Of a stretch of DNA of 64,000 nt, positions 1 to 9,579 are shown one piece after another (within the stretch, counting starts at the first letter, position 1; each line of letters opens with the position of its first letter). The DNA is taken from NCBI RefSeq assembly GCF_008275125.1, contig NZ_CP043473.1:3968001-4032000 (forward strand). Reading direction: 5' to 3'. The stretch is from Chromobacterium paludis (GTDB lineage Bacteria > Pseudomonadota > Gammaproteobacteria > Burkholderiales > Chromobacteriaceae). A model generated the notes under the pieces. The model worked only from the letters and a program-made list of their open reading frames with translations. It did no database searches and had not been told where the DNA came from. The position numbers and the translations under genes are program-made.

Positions 1-188
1 TCGCTGGCGTCGTGGCGTTCGATGAAGTCGGCGGGAATGTGCAGCTTGGCCAAGCCTTGCTGCAGGCAGTCGGCGACGGCATCTGGCGCATGCTTGGCGG
101 TGAAGCCGGGATCGGCGGCTGCCAGCCGCGGCAGCAAGGCGGCCAGGATCAATAGGCCGGACAGGGAGAGGGGGCGGAGCTTGGACAT
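1..188 (-). CDS. Secreted protein of unknown function, N-terminal part only
   Basis: The reading frame starts at an ATG (complement of 186-188) and runs off the left edge, so only about 62 residues are visible. Residues 1-25 look like a Sec signal peptide: a Lys/Arg start, a hydrophobic Leu/Ile/Ala stretch and an Ala-Ala-Ala-Asp cleavage region. The visible mature part holds a single Cys and no motif I recognise. The product should be periplasmic or outer-membrane attached. The family cannot be named from this fragment. Confidence 0.6.
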   Translation of the reverse strand, partial: MSKLRPLSLSGLLILAALLPRLAAADPGFTAKHAPDAVADCLQQGLAKLHIPADFIERHDAS

Positions 189-282
189 CGGGCGCGGCAG
201 GGTTTCGTAGTGGACCATGCCGTTTGGTGCGCTGGCCGCCGCCCGCGGTTCCGGCCGCGGCGGCGGCAAGTGTTAAGCGATG

Positions 283-759
283 TTACGCGAAGCGCTCGCC
301 GGCCTGGCAGCGGCGCAGGAAGGCCAGCATGTCGGCGACGCGGGTGTCGCCCTCGGCCGGGGCCCAGGCGGCCAGGTCGGCCTGCGGGATGGGCTGGTAA
401 GGGCCGCGCTTGACTTCGAACACCACGGTGCCCGGCTGCAGCGACACTACCGAATGCCAGGTATGGGCCGGCATTTCGAACACGCGGGCGCCGCCTTCGC
501 CCAGGCGATGGCGCGCGGCGACGGTGAGGCCGTCGTCTTCGAACGCTATCCAGTCCAGCGCGCCGCTCAGCACGATCAGCAGTTCCGGGCTGCCCGGATG
601 GCGGTGCGGACGGACATAGGTGTCCGGCTCCATGGCGATGGCCAGGCGCTGGATATCGTCTTCCAGCTGTTCGTGCAGATTGTGGTGGGCGCGCAGGCGC
701 GGCGCGGCGGCGGCTTTGGCGGACAGGTCGGCGAGATCCGATTGGGTCAGGAGCTTCAT
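283..759 (-). CDS. WbuC-type cupin metalloprotein
   Basis: This 158-residue protein carries a cupin barrel. The first cupin motif is visible around residues 50-70 (VRPHRHPGSPELLIVLSG, with His residues that would bind a metal), and the second region follows around residues 90-115 (FEMPAHTWHSVVSLQPGTVV). This fits the WbuC family of small cupins, often found near surface-polysaccharide genes. No such genes are visible here. An upstream ATG at 783 would add eight residues; the ATG at 759 starts directly at MKLLTQ, the usual family start. Substrate unknown. Confidence 0.75.
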   Translation of the reverse strand: MKLLTQSDLADLSAKAAAAPRLRAHHNLHEQLEDDIQRLAIAMEPDTYVRPHRHPGSPELLIVLSGALDWIAFEDDGLTVAARHRLGEGGARVFEMPAHTWHSVVSLQPGTVVFEVKRGPYQPIPQADLAAWAPAEGDTRVADMLAFLRRCQAGERFA

Positions 760-955
760 GGGACGATGTTTTAGTAAGTACAAACCATGATTATGACCCG
801 AAAAACGATGAGTGTGGAGTTGTGCGGAATTGTATCAATCGATGTGGGCTATTTTTGCAAAATTGGCAAAACTGTTTCGGATTTGGACTGGCTTCTAAAT
901 GTAAATACCAGTTAATACAATCCAGTCTCCAACACATATGGATGACGGGGTAGTC
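760..955. other. AT-rich intergenic region between divergent cupin and thioester reductase genes
   Basis: This 196-base spacer is clearly richer in A+T than the rest of the window and separates two divergently transcribed genes, so it should hold both promoters. A TACAAT hexamer at 916-921 could be a -10 box for the plus-strand gene, but no good -35 lies at the right distance. No conserved gene is visible in it. Confidence 0.4.
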
Positions 956-2134
956 ATGAGCGAAGAAAAGAACGTATTGCTGACTGGGGCGACCGGATTC
1001 ATTGGCGCTCATTTGCTGAATGAACTGGTTAGCTCTAGCAATGTCGGAACTATCTACGTGGTTTGCCGGAAAATAGATCGGTCCATGCCCAGGCAGCGCA
1101 TACTGGATGCCTTTAAGAAATTCTCCATCTATGCCAATGCAGACTTGGCGGAGATTGACAAAATCAAAATGATCGACGGGGACATCACCCAGAAAAATCT
1201 GGGATTGTGCGTCGAAGACTATCAGGAATTATGCGAAAACGTGGATGTAATCCATCATATCGCCGCTCGTGTCAATCACATTCGTCCATATGATGTTTTG
1301 AAGGGCGCCAACGTGGATAGCGTTGCCGATCTTCTGGAAATGGCCCGGACGGGTCGAAGCAAAGTCGTGAATTTTGTTTCGACGCTGGGCTCGGCTGTTC
1401 GCGTGGATGCGGATGGAAAGTATGTCGAAGACTTTCCGGAGGATGAGCGCCTCAACTCGGATATGGGCTATCTGTTATCCAAGTGGGAAGCTGAGAAGCT
1501 CGTGGGTGATTTTCACCGATCCGGAGGAAAGGGGAATATATTCCGCCTAGGTTATATTTCCGGCCATAGCCAGACTGGAGCGGCGTTGTTCAGCGATAAC
1601 CAGTTCATGCTGTTCATTAAGAGTTGCGTTCAGTTGGGTTATGCGCCGGAATTGAATCGTCTGATCAATTTCACGCCAGTTGACTTTACCGCCCAGATTA
1701 TGAATTTGCCCCGTTATATGACCGAGGGTGGCCATGTTGTCAACCTGTTCAATTACACGGAATTGATTTCTTGGGAGGAGATCGTTGCGTGGTTGAATAA
1801 TCGTGGTTACCAGATCAAGACGCTTGAATTCTACGAATGGCAGAAGAAGCTGCTGGCAGATGGGGGAAATAATGCGCTGTATCGTTTCTTCCCCTTGTAT
1901 GGCACTGAGGGCGCACATGAAAAGATCCTGCGCTTTGGCCGGGAAATCCAGAAATTCCGCACGGAGAAGATCGAGGAGGCGGCCCAGTCCCATGATGTTT
2001 ATCCTCCGAAACTGAAATTCGAGTTACTGGATCGGTATCTGTGCTATCTGCAGTTGCAAGAGTTCTTGCCCTTGCCATCGGGTACCGCGGATTCGGTTCC
2101 TCTCCAGGTATGGACCGAAATCGCAATGACTTGA
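956..2134 (+). CDS. Stand-alone thioester reductase (extended SDR)
   Basis: The 392-residue product matches the thioester reductase (R) domain that releases acyl chains from carrier proteins as aldehydes or alcohols, using NAD(P)H. The nucleotide-binding motif TGATGFIGAHLL is at the N-terminus, AARVN lies near residue 105, and the catalytic Tyr-x3-Lys is in GYLLSKWEAEKL. PVDFTAQIM fits the family C-terminal region. No adenylation or carrier domain is attached or nearby, so its acyl partner is unknown. A start at 938 is possible; 956 is chosen because the protein then begins MSEEKNVLLTG. Codon use and base composition are unlike the neighbours (G+C near half by eye), which suggests transfer. 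Confidence 0.8.
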   Translation: MSEEKNVLLTGATGFIGAHLLNELVSSSNVGTIYVVCRKIDRSMPRQRILDAFKKFSIYANADLAEIDKIKMIDGDITQKNLGLCVEDYQELCENVDVIHHIAARVNHIRPYDVLKGANVDSVADLLEMARTGRSKVVNFVSTLGSAVRVDADGKYVEDFPEDERLNSDMGYLLSKWEAEKLVGDFHRSGGKGNIFRLGYISGHSQTGAALFSDNQFMLFIKSCVQLGYAPELNRLINFTPVDFTAQIMNLPRYMTEGGHVVNLFNYTELISWEEIVAWLNNRGYQIKTLEFYEWQKKLLADGGNNALYRFFPLYGTEGAHEKILRFGREIQKFRTEKIEEAAQSHDVYPPKLKFELLDRYLCYLQLQEFLPLPSGTADSVPLQVWTEIAMT

Positions 2135-2203
2135 TTGCCGGACCCATCGGAACGGGCATGCGCGCATGCTCCGTTTCACCACGTCAAAATAACCGGAGTG
2201 TTC

Positions 2204-3370
2204 ATGCGTTCACGGACATTGTTTCTATTTGCCGGAATCTGTGCTTTCTCTGTCGCCAACATCTATTACAACCAACCCTTGCTAGTGCTGTTCGCGCAGA
2301 CGTTCGGGACCGATGTCGGCCAGGCTAGCTCTATTGCGATGACCGTGCAGTTGGCTTATGCGGCGGGTTTGGTGTTGTTTGTGCCTCTGGGGGATTGGGT
2401 TAGCCGTCGCAAACTGATGATTTCCCTGCTGTTCATCAATGCAGCTAGTTCCATCTGGGCGGCGACATCTCCCAGCTTGCCCATGCTGATTGCCGCTCAT
2501 ATCGCCATTGGCATGACTTCCGTCGGCGCGCAAATCATCATACCGGCGGTGTCTTTGATGACGTCTCCTGAGCAGCGCGGCCGAGCGGTCGGCACGGTGA
2601 TGAGCGGCTTGCTGGCCGGCATTCTGTTAGCCAGAACGCTATCCGGCTTGGTGGGCGACTATGCCGGCTGGCGGACGATGTATGTCCTTGCCGCGGCGAT
2701 CGATTTGGGTTTGATCGTGGTGGTTGCGGCGGCGTTGCCGGCGGGAGGCGGATTGACGCGCTCATCCTATGGCCAATTGCTGCGCTCCTTGGGCCAGCTG
2801 TTGGCGACAGAGAGAGAGCTGAGGCTCGCCTGCCTGTGCGGCGCTTTGATGTTCGGCGCCTTCAGCGCGTTGTGGGGTGCATTGGCCTATCTGCTGTCCC
2901 GTCCGCCCTATCATTTTCATAGCGATGTTGTCGGTTTGTTCGGCTTGGTCGGCATCGTCGGCATTTTTGCGTCCCCATTCATCGGCCGGTTGTCGGACCG
3001 CTTGGGCGCACGAACGGTAGTGTTGCTGGGTGCGATAGCGGCCGCCTGCGCCTTTGCTCTGATTGGAAGCAGCGCACTCCTGTTGCCGGCGCTGTTGCTG
3101 GGAATCGTCATTCTGGATTTGGGCGGCCGCGCCGGCTTGGTGGGCAATCAACTGCGCGCGTTGTCCTTGTCTGACAGCGCGCGAAGCCGTCTTAACACGG
3201 TGTTCATGGCTTGCTATTTCCTGGGCGGCGCGCTTGGCACGCGAGCCGGGGCCGCGTTGGCCGGCGAGTATGGGTGGAGCGGCATCGCGGCGCTGGGTTT
3301 GGCTGCGTCGACTGTCGTGATTGTTTTAAATGCGAATGCCATTGTGGCGCTGCGCGGACGCGGCGCCTGA
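2204..3370 (+). CDS. MFS transporter, probable exporter
   Basis: This 388-residue protein has about twelve hydrophobic segments and the MFS motif-A region GDWVSRRKLM between segments 2 and 3, typical of drug-type exporters of the YnfM/AraJ group. Near the N-terminus, VANIYYNQPLL is typical of this subgroup. The ATG at 2204 is preceded by a GGAG at 2195-2198. It lies 69 bases downstream of the thioester reductase and 13 bases upstream of the thiolase, so the three are probably co-transcribed. Export of a product of this locus is an inference only; the substrate cannot be read from sequence. Confidence 0.8.
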   Translation: MRSRTLFLFAGICAFSVANIYYNQPLLVLFAQTFGTDVGQASSIAMTVQLAYAAGLVLFVPLGDWVSRRKLMISLLFINAASSIWAATSPSLPMLIAAHIAIGMTSVGAQIIIPAVSLMTSPEQRGRAVGTVMSGLLAGILLARTLSGLVGDYAGWRTMYVLAAAIDLGLIVVVAAALPAGGGLTRSSYGQLLRSLGQLLATERELRLACLCGALMFGAFSALWGALAYLLSRPPYHFHSDVVGLFGLVGIVGIFASPFIGRLSDRLGARTVVLLGAIAAACAFALIGSSALLLPALLLGIVILDLGGRAGLVGNQLRALSLSDSARSRLNTVFMACYFLGGALGTRAGAALAGEYGWSGIAALGLAASTVVIVLNANAIVALRGRGA

Positions 3371-3383
3371 TCTGGAGAGCTTC

Positions 3384-4586
3384 ATGAAAAATGCTTATAT
3401 CTGCGATGCGGTGCGTACCCCCTTTGGCCGCTACGGCGGTTCTCTGTCTTCCATTCGCGGCGATGAGTTGGCGGCGCTGCCCATCCAGGCATTGCTGGCG
3501 CGGAGCCCGCAATTGGATGCGGCTTTGATCGATGATGTGATCTATGGATGCGCCAACCAGGCTGGAGAGGACAACCGGAACGTGGCGCGCATGGCGGCCC
3601 TGTTGGCGGGATTGCCGGAGGCCGTGCCGGGCACCACAGTCAACCGCTTGTGCGGTTCCAGCCTGGATGCGCTGGCGATGTCGGCTCGTGCCTTGAAAAG
3701 TGGCGAAGCGGAGCTGATCGTCGCCGGCGGGGTGGAAAGCATGAGCAGGGCGCCGTATGTGGTGGGCAAGGCGGACAGCGCGTTCTCGCGCTCTCTGAAG
3801 ATGGAGGACACCACCATGGGGTGGCGTTTCGTCAATCCGAGGATGAAGGCCCTGCATGGTGTGGATACCATGCCGGAAACCGCGGAAAACGTGGCGAAGG
3901 AGTTCGGAGTGTCGAGGTCTGACCAGGATGCTTTCGCCTTGCTGAGCCAGCAACGGACGGCGGCGGCTTATGAGCAGGGTTTTTTCGCCGACGAACTGAT
4001 GGAAGTGCGTATTCCGCAGCGAAAAGGCGAGGACAAGATATTTGCCCAGGACGAACATCCGAGGCAAACCTCGCTGGAGGAGCTGGCACGGCTCAAAGGC
4101 GTTGTCAGTCCGGATGGCACGGTGACTGCCGGAAACGCTTCAGGCATCAATGACGGCGCTTGCGCATTGCTGTTGGCGGGCGAGGAGGGGATTCGCCGCC
4201 ATGGATTGGCGCCGCGGGCCCGCATCTTGTCGGCCGCCGCAGCGGGGGTGGCCCCCCGAGTGATGGGAATGGGGCCGGTGCCGGCGATCAACAAGGCCTT
4301 GGCATTGGCGGGATTGGGGCTGGAGCAGATCGACCACATAGAATTGAATGAGGCGTTCGCTGCCCAGGCGCTGGCGGTGCTGCGGGAGTTGCGTCTGGCC
4401 GATGACGATAGCCGGGTCAACCCCAATGGCGGGGCTATCGCGCTGGGTCATCCGCTTGGGGCCAGTGGCGCGCGGCTGGTCTCCACCGCCATGTACCATC
4501 TGGCGCGGACGGGCGGGCGCTACGCGTTGTGCTCCATGTGCGTGGGTGTGGGGCAGGGTATCGCGATGGTGATTGAGCGGATCTAA
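3384..4586 (+). CDS. pcaF: Thiolase, 3-oxoadipyl-CoA thiolase type
   Basis: This 400-residue thiolase cleaves or forms a beta-ketoacyl-CoA. The nucleophile Cys is in NRLCGSSLDALAMS (about residue 92), followed by the active-site regions NEAFAAQ, ALGHPLGASGAR and the second Cys in CSMCVGVGQG. The N-terminal half (YGGSLSSIRGDELAALPI, then GCANQAGEDNRNVARMA) is most like PcaF, which cleaves beta-ketoadipyl-CoA to succinyl-CoA and acetyl-CoA. No other pca gene is visible, so a different beta-ketoacyl-CoA substrate is possible. It follows the MFS gene by 13 bases, and its end overlaps the end of the convergent LysR gene by 4 bases. Confidence 0.8.
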   Translation: MKNAYICDAVRTPFGRYGGSLSSIRGDELAALPIQALLARSPQLDAALIDDVIYGCANQAGEDNRNVARMAALLAGLPEAVPGTTVNRLCGSSLDALAMSARALKSGEAELIVAGGVESMSRAPYVVGKADSAFSRSLKMEDTTMGWRFVNPRMKALHGVDTMPETAENVAKEFGVSRSDQDAFALLSQQRTAAAYEQGFFADELMEVRIPQRKGEDKIFAQDEHPRQTSLEELARLKGVVSPDGTVTAGNASGINDGACALLLAGEEGIRRHGLAPRARILSAAAAGVAPRVMGMGPVPAINKALALAGLGLEQIDHIELNEAFAAQALAVLRELRLADDDSRVNPNGGAIALGHPLGASGARLVSTAMYHLARTGGRYALCSMCVGVGQGIAMVIERI

Positions 4587-5503
4587 CCGGAAACAGATAG
4601 GCGTCCACTGGTGTGGACATGCTCGAGATGGTTGCTCAGGGCTTGGTGGAAAACCTCCAGCTTGGCCGACATCTTGGGCAGGGCTCGCACCAAGTGGATA
4701 CCCTCTTCCCTCCCTTCCGGATCATCGAACAATCGAATCAGCGCCCCTGCGGCTAGATCTTGGGCTATCACCCAGTCCGGCAGGAAGGCTGCGCCGAGCC
4801 CGCGCAGCGCGGCCTGGCGCATGGCTTCGAAGTCGTCGCAACGGAAAGCGGCCTCAATCTGGTCTATATGGCCTTTTTCCACCAGTCGTCTCCAGCACAT
4901 GGAGTGAGGATCGTGCAACTTGTCTATCAGCCGGAGCCGGCGCAGGTCTTCGAGATCGGAGGGATAGCCGCGTTGGCGCAGGTAGTCGGGGCTGGCGCAG
5001 ATCACCCAGCGTTGAGTGCCGATCTGCTTGGCGAATAGCGAGCTGTCCTTGAGCTTGCCGATGCGAATGGCGGCATCCAGTCGCTCTACCGATGGATTGG
5101 TCAGCCGTTCGGTGAGATCGAGATCTATGCGCAAGCTGGGATGGCGTTGTTGCAAGTCGGCTAGCCAAGGCAGGACATGCAGCTTGCCGAATGTTGGCAG
5201 ACAACTGATGCGCAGCGTGCCATACATGCTGTCGCTCAGGGCGATGATCTCGTTATGGATGTCGGTCAAGGTGTCCAGCACGTTGACTCCGCGGGCAAAC
5301 AGCGCCTCTCCCGCTTCAGTCAGCATCAGCGCTCTGGTGGAGCGAATCAGCAGATTGGTGCCGACGAACTCCTCCAGCATGTCGATTTTGCGGGTGATGG
5401 TGGATGGCGTCGCGCCGTGGCGGCGGGCGACCGCTGAAAACGATCCCCCGCGCGCGACTTCGACAAAGATGGCAAGGTGCTCGGCGTACCTAGCGGCATT
5501 CAT
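4583..5503 (-). CDS. LysR family transcriptional regulator
   Basis: A 306-residue LysR-type regulator. The N-terminal winged helix spans about residues 5-65 (FSAVARRHGATPSTITRKI is the recognition part), followed by a substrate-binding domain of the periplasmic-binding fold. The sequence resembles the large group related to DhcR and YafC. It converges on the thiolase gene with overlapping stop codons and lies downstream of proA on the same strand. Whether it controls the thioester reductase-MFS-thiolase unit cannot be told from position alone. Confidence 0.85.
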   Translation of the reverse strand: MNAARYAEHLAIFVEVARGGSFSAVARRHGATPSTITRKIDMLEEFVGTNLLIRSTRALMLTEAGEALFARGVNVLDTLTDIHNEIIALSDSMYGTLRISCLPTFGKLHVLPWLADLQQRHPSLRIDLDLTERLTNPSVERLDAAIRIGKLKDSSLFAKQIGTQRWVICASPDYLRQRGYPSDLEDLRRLRLIDKLHDPHSMCWRRLVEKGHIDQIEAAFRCDDFEAMRQAALRGLGAAFLPDWVIAQDLAAGALIRLFDDPEGREEGIHLVRALPKMSAKLEVFHQALSNHLEHVHTSGRLSVSG

Positions 5504-5594
5504 ATTGGAAATGTACTCATCGAGAATGAGCTGGTGAGTTTAATTCATTTTGATGCCTTTGGGATTTTTGTATAAAAACCATTTGCCAATTGGA

Positions 5595-6854
5595 TCATGA
5601 GCGCACTTGGCCATCACCCAGCACGATCCACTTCTGGCTGGTCAGGCCAGTCAGGCCCACCGGGCCGCGGGCGTGGATTTTGTCGGTGGAGATGCCGATC
5701 TCCGCGCCCAGGCCGTATTCGAAGCCGTCGGCGAAGCGGGTGGAGGCGTTGACCATCACGCTGGCGGAATCCACTTCGCGCAGGAAGCGGCGCGCGCGGC
5801 CGTAGTCCTCGGTGACGATGGCGTCGGTGTGGTGGCTGCCCCAGTGGTTGATGTGCTCGATGGCCTCGTCCATGTCCTTGACCACCTTGACCGCCAGAAT
5901 GGGCGCCAGGTATTCGGTGGCCCAGTCTTCTTCGCCGGCGGCCACCACCTTGTCGCCCAGGATGATGCGGGTGCGCTCGCAGCCGCGCAGTTCCACGCCC
6001 TTTTCCCAATAGGCCTCGGCCAGGCGCGGCAGGATGAATTCGGCGAAGGCCGCGTGCACCAGCAGCGTTTCCATGGTGTTGCAGGTGCCGTAGCGATGGG
6101 TTTTGGCGTTCAGCGCGATGTCGAAGGCTTTGTCCGGGTTGGCGGTGTCGTCGATGTAGACGTGGCAGTTGCCGTCCAGGTGCTTGATCACCGGCACGCG
6201 GGCTTCGGCGCTGATGCGCGCGATCAGGCCCTTGCCGCCGCGCGGCACGATCACGTCCACGTATTCCGGCATGGCGATCAACTCGCCCACCGCGGCGCGG
6301 TCGGTGGTTTCCAGCACCTGCACCGCTTCCGGCGGCAGGCCGGCCACGCGCAGGCCCTCGTGCACGCAGGCGGCGATGGCCTGGTTGCTGTGGAAGGCTT
6401 CGGAGCCGCCGCGCAGGATGGTGGCGTTGCCGGATTTCAGGCACAGGCCGGCGGCGTCGGCGGTGACGTTGGGCCGGGCCTCGTAGATGATGCCCACCAC
6501 GCCCAGCGGCACCCGCATCTTGCCCAGCTGAATGCCGGACGGGCGGTAGCTCATCTCGCTGACCTCGCCCACCGGGTCGGCCAGCGCGGCGATCTGGCGC
6601 AGGCCGTCGGCCATGGCCAGCACGCCCTTGGCGCTGAGGGTCAGCCGGTCCAGCATCGCGTCTTCCAGGCCGGCCGCGCGCGCGGCGTCCAGGTCGGCCT
6701 GGTTGGCGGCCAGCAGCTTGTCCTGCTCGCGGATGATGGCGTCGGCAATGGCCATCAGCGCGGCGTTCTTCTGCTGAGTGTCGGCGCGGGCCAGCAGCCG
6801 CGACGCCTTGCGCGCGGCCTTGCCCAGTTGCTGCATGTATTGTTTGACGTTCAT
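5595..6854 (-). CDS. proA: Gamma-glutamyl phosphate reductase
   Basis: ProA reduces gamma-glutamyl phosphate to glutamate semialdehyde with NADPH in proline synthesis. The protein has 419 residues, the usual length, and the aldehyde dehydrogenase fold. The catalytic Cys lies in [11 protein letters not shown] (about residue 255), and the conserved stretches [14 protein letters not shown] and [17 protein letters not shown] are present. The partner kinase proB is not adjacent. The start is the ATG at 6854. Confidence 0.97.
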   Translation of the reverse strand: MNVKQYMQQLGKAARKASRLLARADTQQKNAALMAIADAIIREQDKLLAANQADLDAARAAGLEDAMLDRLTLSAKGVLAMADGLRQIAALADPVGEVSEMSYRPSGIQLGKMRVPLGVVGIIYEARPNVTADAAGLCLKSGNATILRGGSEAFHSNQAIAACVHEGLRVAGLPPEAVQVLETTDRAAVGELIAMPEYVDVIVPRGGKGLIARISAEARVPVIKHLDGNCHVYIDDTANPDKAFDIALNAKTHRYGTCNTMETLLVHAAFAEFILPRLAEAYWEKGVELRGCERTRIILGDKVVAAGEEDWATEYLAPILAVKVVKDMDEAIEHINHWGSHHTDAIVTEDYGRARRFLREVDSASVMVNASTRFADGFEYGLGAEIGISTDKIHARGPVGLTGLTSQKWIVLGDGQVRS

Positions 6855-6975
6855 GACGGATGGCCCTGGTTTCTGTCGATTTATGGATTGTTTGCAGCTT
6901 AAACCAAAGCCGGGCCAGGGGCCAAGCGGGGCCTGCCCGTCAATTGGCTATTGTCAGGCAGGCGGCGCGCAGGAC

Positions 6976-8160
6976 TCAGGCCAGGCGCATGGCCTGGCGG
7001 TAGCCCTGCGGCGAAAAGCGCCAGGCTGCCAGCAGCAACAGCGCCACCGCCGCCGCCAGCGCCAGCCAGGCCAGCTGGAAGCTGGACGTGAGGTCGCGCA
7101 GCCAGCCGGCGAAGAAGGGCGCGCAGGCGGCGATCAGATAGCCCACGCCTTGGACGAAGGCGGTGAGCCGGCCGGCGGCGTGGCCGTCGTCGAGATGGGA
7201 CAGCGTCAGAATCATGCTCAGCGGGAACAGCCCGCCCACGCCCAACCCCAGCAGCCCCACCCACAACAGCATGGCGCCGCCGGGCAAGGCCACCATGCCC
7301 AGCAGGCCGGCCAGCGTGGCCAGCAGCGTCAGCGCCAGCCAGCCGCGCAAATCGGCGCTGCGCGCGGACAAGGCGGGCAGGGTCAGGCCGGCCAATACCT
7401 CCATGCCGGTCATGTAGCTGAGCATCAGCCCGCCCTGCTGGCCGCTCCAGCCCTGCGACACGAAGAAAGGCGGCAGCCAGGCCAGCGAGCAGGTGTAGAC
7501 GGCGGTGCCCAGGCCGAAGAAGACGGCGAGCAACCAGGCGCGCGGCAGGCGGGCGAAGCCATCGTTTTGCGCAGCGGCGCCAGTTTGATGCGAAGCGTCA
7601 GGCGCATGCCGCCACCACAGCGCGCAGGCCAGGGCGGCGGGCAGGGCCCAGACCGCCAGCCCCCAATGCCATTGGCCGCTGGCCTGGGCCAGCCAGGGCG
7701 CGCCGGCGGCGGCCAGCGAGGCGCCGCCCATGATGGCGGTGACGTAGAGGCCCATCAACAGGGAGACGCGCTCCGGGAAATGGCGTTTGATCAGGCCCGG
7801 CAGCAGGGCCTGGGCCAGCGCGATGCCGCAGCCGGCCAGCACGGCGGTGGCCAACAGCGACGGATAGCCCGGCGGCGATAGCCGCAGCGCGCAGGACAGC
7901 AGGATCAGCAGCAGCGCCAGCAATACGCCGCGCCGCGCGCCCAACCAGGCTTCCAGCCGGCTGCCGGCGAAGGCGCCCGCGCCCATGGCGGCGATAGGCA
8001 GCGTGGTGAGCAGGGCGGCGTCGCTGAAGCGGATGCCGGTGGCCTGGCGAATCGGCTCCAGCAGCGGGCCGATGGCGGCCAGGCCGGGGCGCAGATTGAG
8101 GCCGACCAGGATGATGGCGCAGCTTAGGCCGAGAGAGGAGCGAGAGGGCTTGGAAGGCAT
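6976..8160 (-). CDS. MFS transporter, CynX/NimT type
   Basis: A 394-residue membrane protein with about twelve segments. LVGLNLRPGLAAIGPLLEPI near the N-terminus is typical of the CynX/NimT group (cyanate, 2-nitroimidazole and related solutes). A longer frame opens at 8265, but the ATG at 8160 gives the expected start just before the first membrane segment. It is 13 bases downstream of the alpha/beta hydrolase on the same strand, so the two may form an operon. Transport substrate unknown. Confidence 0.8.
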   Translation of the reverse strand: MPSKPSRSSLGLSCAIILVGLNLRPGLAAIGPLLEPIRQATGIRFSDAALLTTLPIAAMGAGAFAGSRLEAWLGARRGVLLALLLILLSCALRLSPPGYPSLLATAVLAGCGIALAQALLPGLIKRHFPERVSLLMGLYVTAIMGGASLAAAGAPWLAQASGQWHWGLAVWALPAALACALWWRHAPDASHQTGAAAQNDGFARLPRAWLLAVFFGLGTAVYTCSLAWLPPFFVSQGWSGQQGGLMLSYMTGMEVLAGLTLPALSARSADLRGWLALTLLATLAGLLGMVALPGGAMLLWVGLLGLGVGGLFPLSMILTLSHLDDGHAAGRLTAFVQGVGYLIAACAPFFAGWLRDLTSSFQLAWLALAAAVALLLLAAWRFSPQGYRQAMRLA

Positions 8161-8173
8161 GGTGTTCTCCGCG

Positions 8174-8974
8174 TCAGTGTTGTCGCAAAAAAGCGAGCAG
8201 GGCGGCGTTGAAGATGTCGGCGCTGTCCACATTGGCCACATGGGCCGCGCCAGGCAGCGTTTCAAAGCGCGCGCCGGGCACTTGAGCCGCCATCCATTGG
8301 CCCAGCGCCGGCGGCGACACCTCGTCGCACTCCCCGGCCAAATACAGCGCGGGCGCGGCGATGGCGGCTAAGCGGCCGGCCAGATGATAGTCGGCCAACC
8401 CTTCGCACACCCAGGCTTGCGACTCGCCGTGGGCCTGCGCCACCTGCGCATGCCATTGCCAGTACAGCGTTTGTCCGGCCGGGCTGGCGCGGAAGGCGGC
8501 GTTGAGGTTGCGCGGCCAGCTTTGCTCCAGTCGCTTCAACGGCCCATCCGGCTCGCGCAAGGTTTGCGTCCAGGCGGCCAGCATCTGTTTGGCTTCGTCC
8601 GAGGCGGTGGAGGGGAAGCTGCAGGCCACGGTCAGGCTGCGGACGCGAGCCGGCGCGTCCAGCGCCAGTTGTTGCGCCGCCATGCCGCCCAGGGACAGGC
8701 CGACGATGTGCGCTTGAGCCAGCTGCAGGTGGTCCAGCAGCGCGACGCAGTCGGCGGCGAGGCGGGGGACGCCAAGCGGGGCGCTGAGCCTGGCCGACGC
8801 GCCGTGGCCGGCGAAGTCCGGCGCGATCACGCGGTAGCCGGCCGAACTCAGCGCCTCCAGCTGAGGCAACCAGGCGCGGCCGCTGTTGCAGACACCGTGC
8901 AGCAACAATACGGCCGGGCCGCTGCCGTGGTCCAAGTAGTAAAGCCGTCGATTCTGGTGGATGTAGTAAGCCAT
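8174..8974 (-). CDS. Alpha/beta hydrolase
   Basis: A 266-residue alpha/beta hydrolase. The oxyanion-hole region is LLLHGVCNSGRAW near residue 30; the nucleophile elbow is VGLSLGGMAAQ near residue 95; the Asp lies in AGECDEVSPP and the His in GAAHVANVD near the C-terminus. The fold is shared by esterases, haloperoxidase-like proteins and 3-oxoadipate enol-lactonases, and I cannot choose among them. The start is the ATG at 8974; an upstream extension of the open frame has no domain content. Confidence 0.8.
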   Translation of the reverse strand: MAYYIHQNRRLYYLDHGSGPAVLLLHGVCNSGRAWLPQLEALSSAGYRVIAPDFAGHGASARLSAPLGVPRLAADCVALLDHLQLAQAHIVGLSLGGMAAQQLALDAPARVRSLTVACSFPSTASDEAKQMLAAWTQTLREPDGPLKRLEQSWPRNLNAAFRASPAGQTLYWQWHAQVAQAHGESQAWVCEGLADYHLAGRLAAIAAPALYLAGECDEVSPPALGQWMAAQVPGARFETLPGAAHVANVDSADIFNAALLAFLRQH

Positions 8975-9062
8975 CGCGGTCTCCAAGTGTCTGGCGTCGG
9001 GCAAGCCGGGGGCGGCTGGCGCCGGCGGCGTCAGGGGCGGGAAAGCGGGAAAGGGGCGGGGC

Positions 9063-9560
9063 TTAGCCGGACGACTCGCCCGGGAAGCCCGATAGCCAGC
9101 GTTTGAGCAGGCCGGCCAATTGGGCGCGCTGCTCCGGCGCCAGCGGCGCGAGAGCGTCCTCCATGGCCGCGACATGGCCTTCCAGCGCGCGGTCTATCAG
9201 TTCGCGGCCGGCGGGGGTCAGATGGATGCGCAGCGCGCGGCGGTCGTCGGGATTGGGCTGGCGCGCCACCCAGCCCGCGGCCTCCAGCCGGTCCAGCCGC
9301 TTGCTGACGGCGCCGGAGGTGAGCAACAGGCTGGTGTAGAGATCGGTGGGGCAGAGGCCGTCGGCGCCGCCGGCGCGACGCAGCGTGGCCAGCACGTCGA
9401 ATTCGCCGTCCTTCAGGCCGAAGGCGGAGAAATTCTCGGCCAGACGGTTTTGCAGATGGATGAGCAGGCGGCCCAGCCGGCCGACTACCGCCATGGCGGA
9501 ACAGTCGACATCGGGGCGGGCCTGCCGCCATTGCTCAAGAATGATATCTAGCTTGTCCAT
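9063..9560 (-). CDS. MarR family transcriptional regulator
   Basis: A 165-residue winged-helix regulator of the MarR family: FGLKDGEFDVLATLRRAGG leads into the DNA-binding helix (TDLYTSLLLTSGAVSKRLDRL), followed by the wing with GWVARQPNPDDRRALRIHLT. Such proteins usually repress their own gene and a neighbour, and are released by small phenolic ligands. A 37-base palindrome lies 19 bases upstream of the ATG and is the obvious operator candidate. The hydrolase and MFS genes follow on the same strand and may be in its regulon. Confidence 0.9.
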   Translation of the reverse strand: MDKLDIILEQWRQARPDVDCSAMAVVGRLGRLLIHLQNRLAENFSAFGLKDGEFDVLATLRRAGGADGLCPTDLYTSLLLTSGAVSKRLDRLEAAGWVARQPNPDDRRALRIHLTPAGRELIDRALEGHVAAMEDALAPLAPEQRAQLAGLLKRWLSGFPGESSG

Positions 9561-9579
9561 GAATTCATCATGGCACACA

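Noticed and set aside
791..1012. A 73-residue minus-strand frame in the AT-rich spacer
   Set aside because: It overlaps the thioester reductase start and shows no ribosome site or protein-like pattern.
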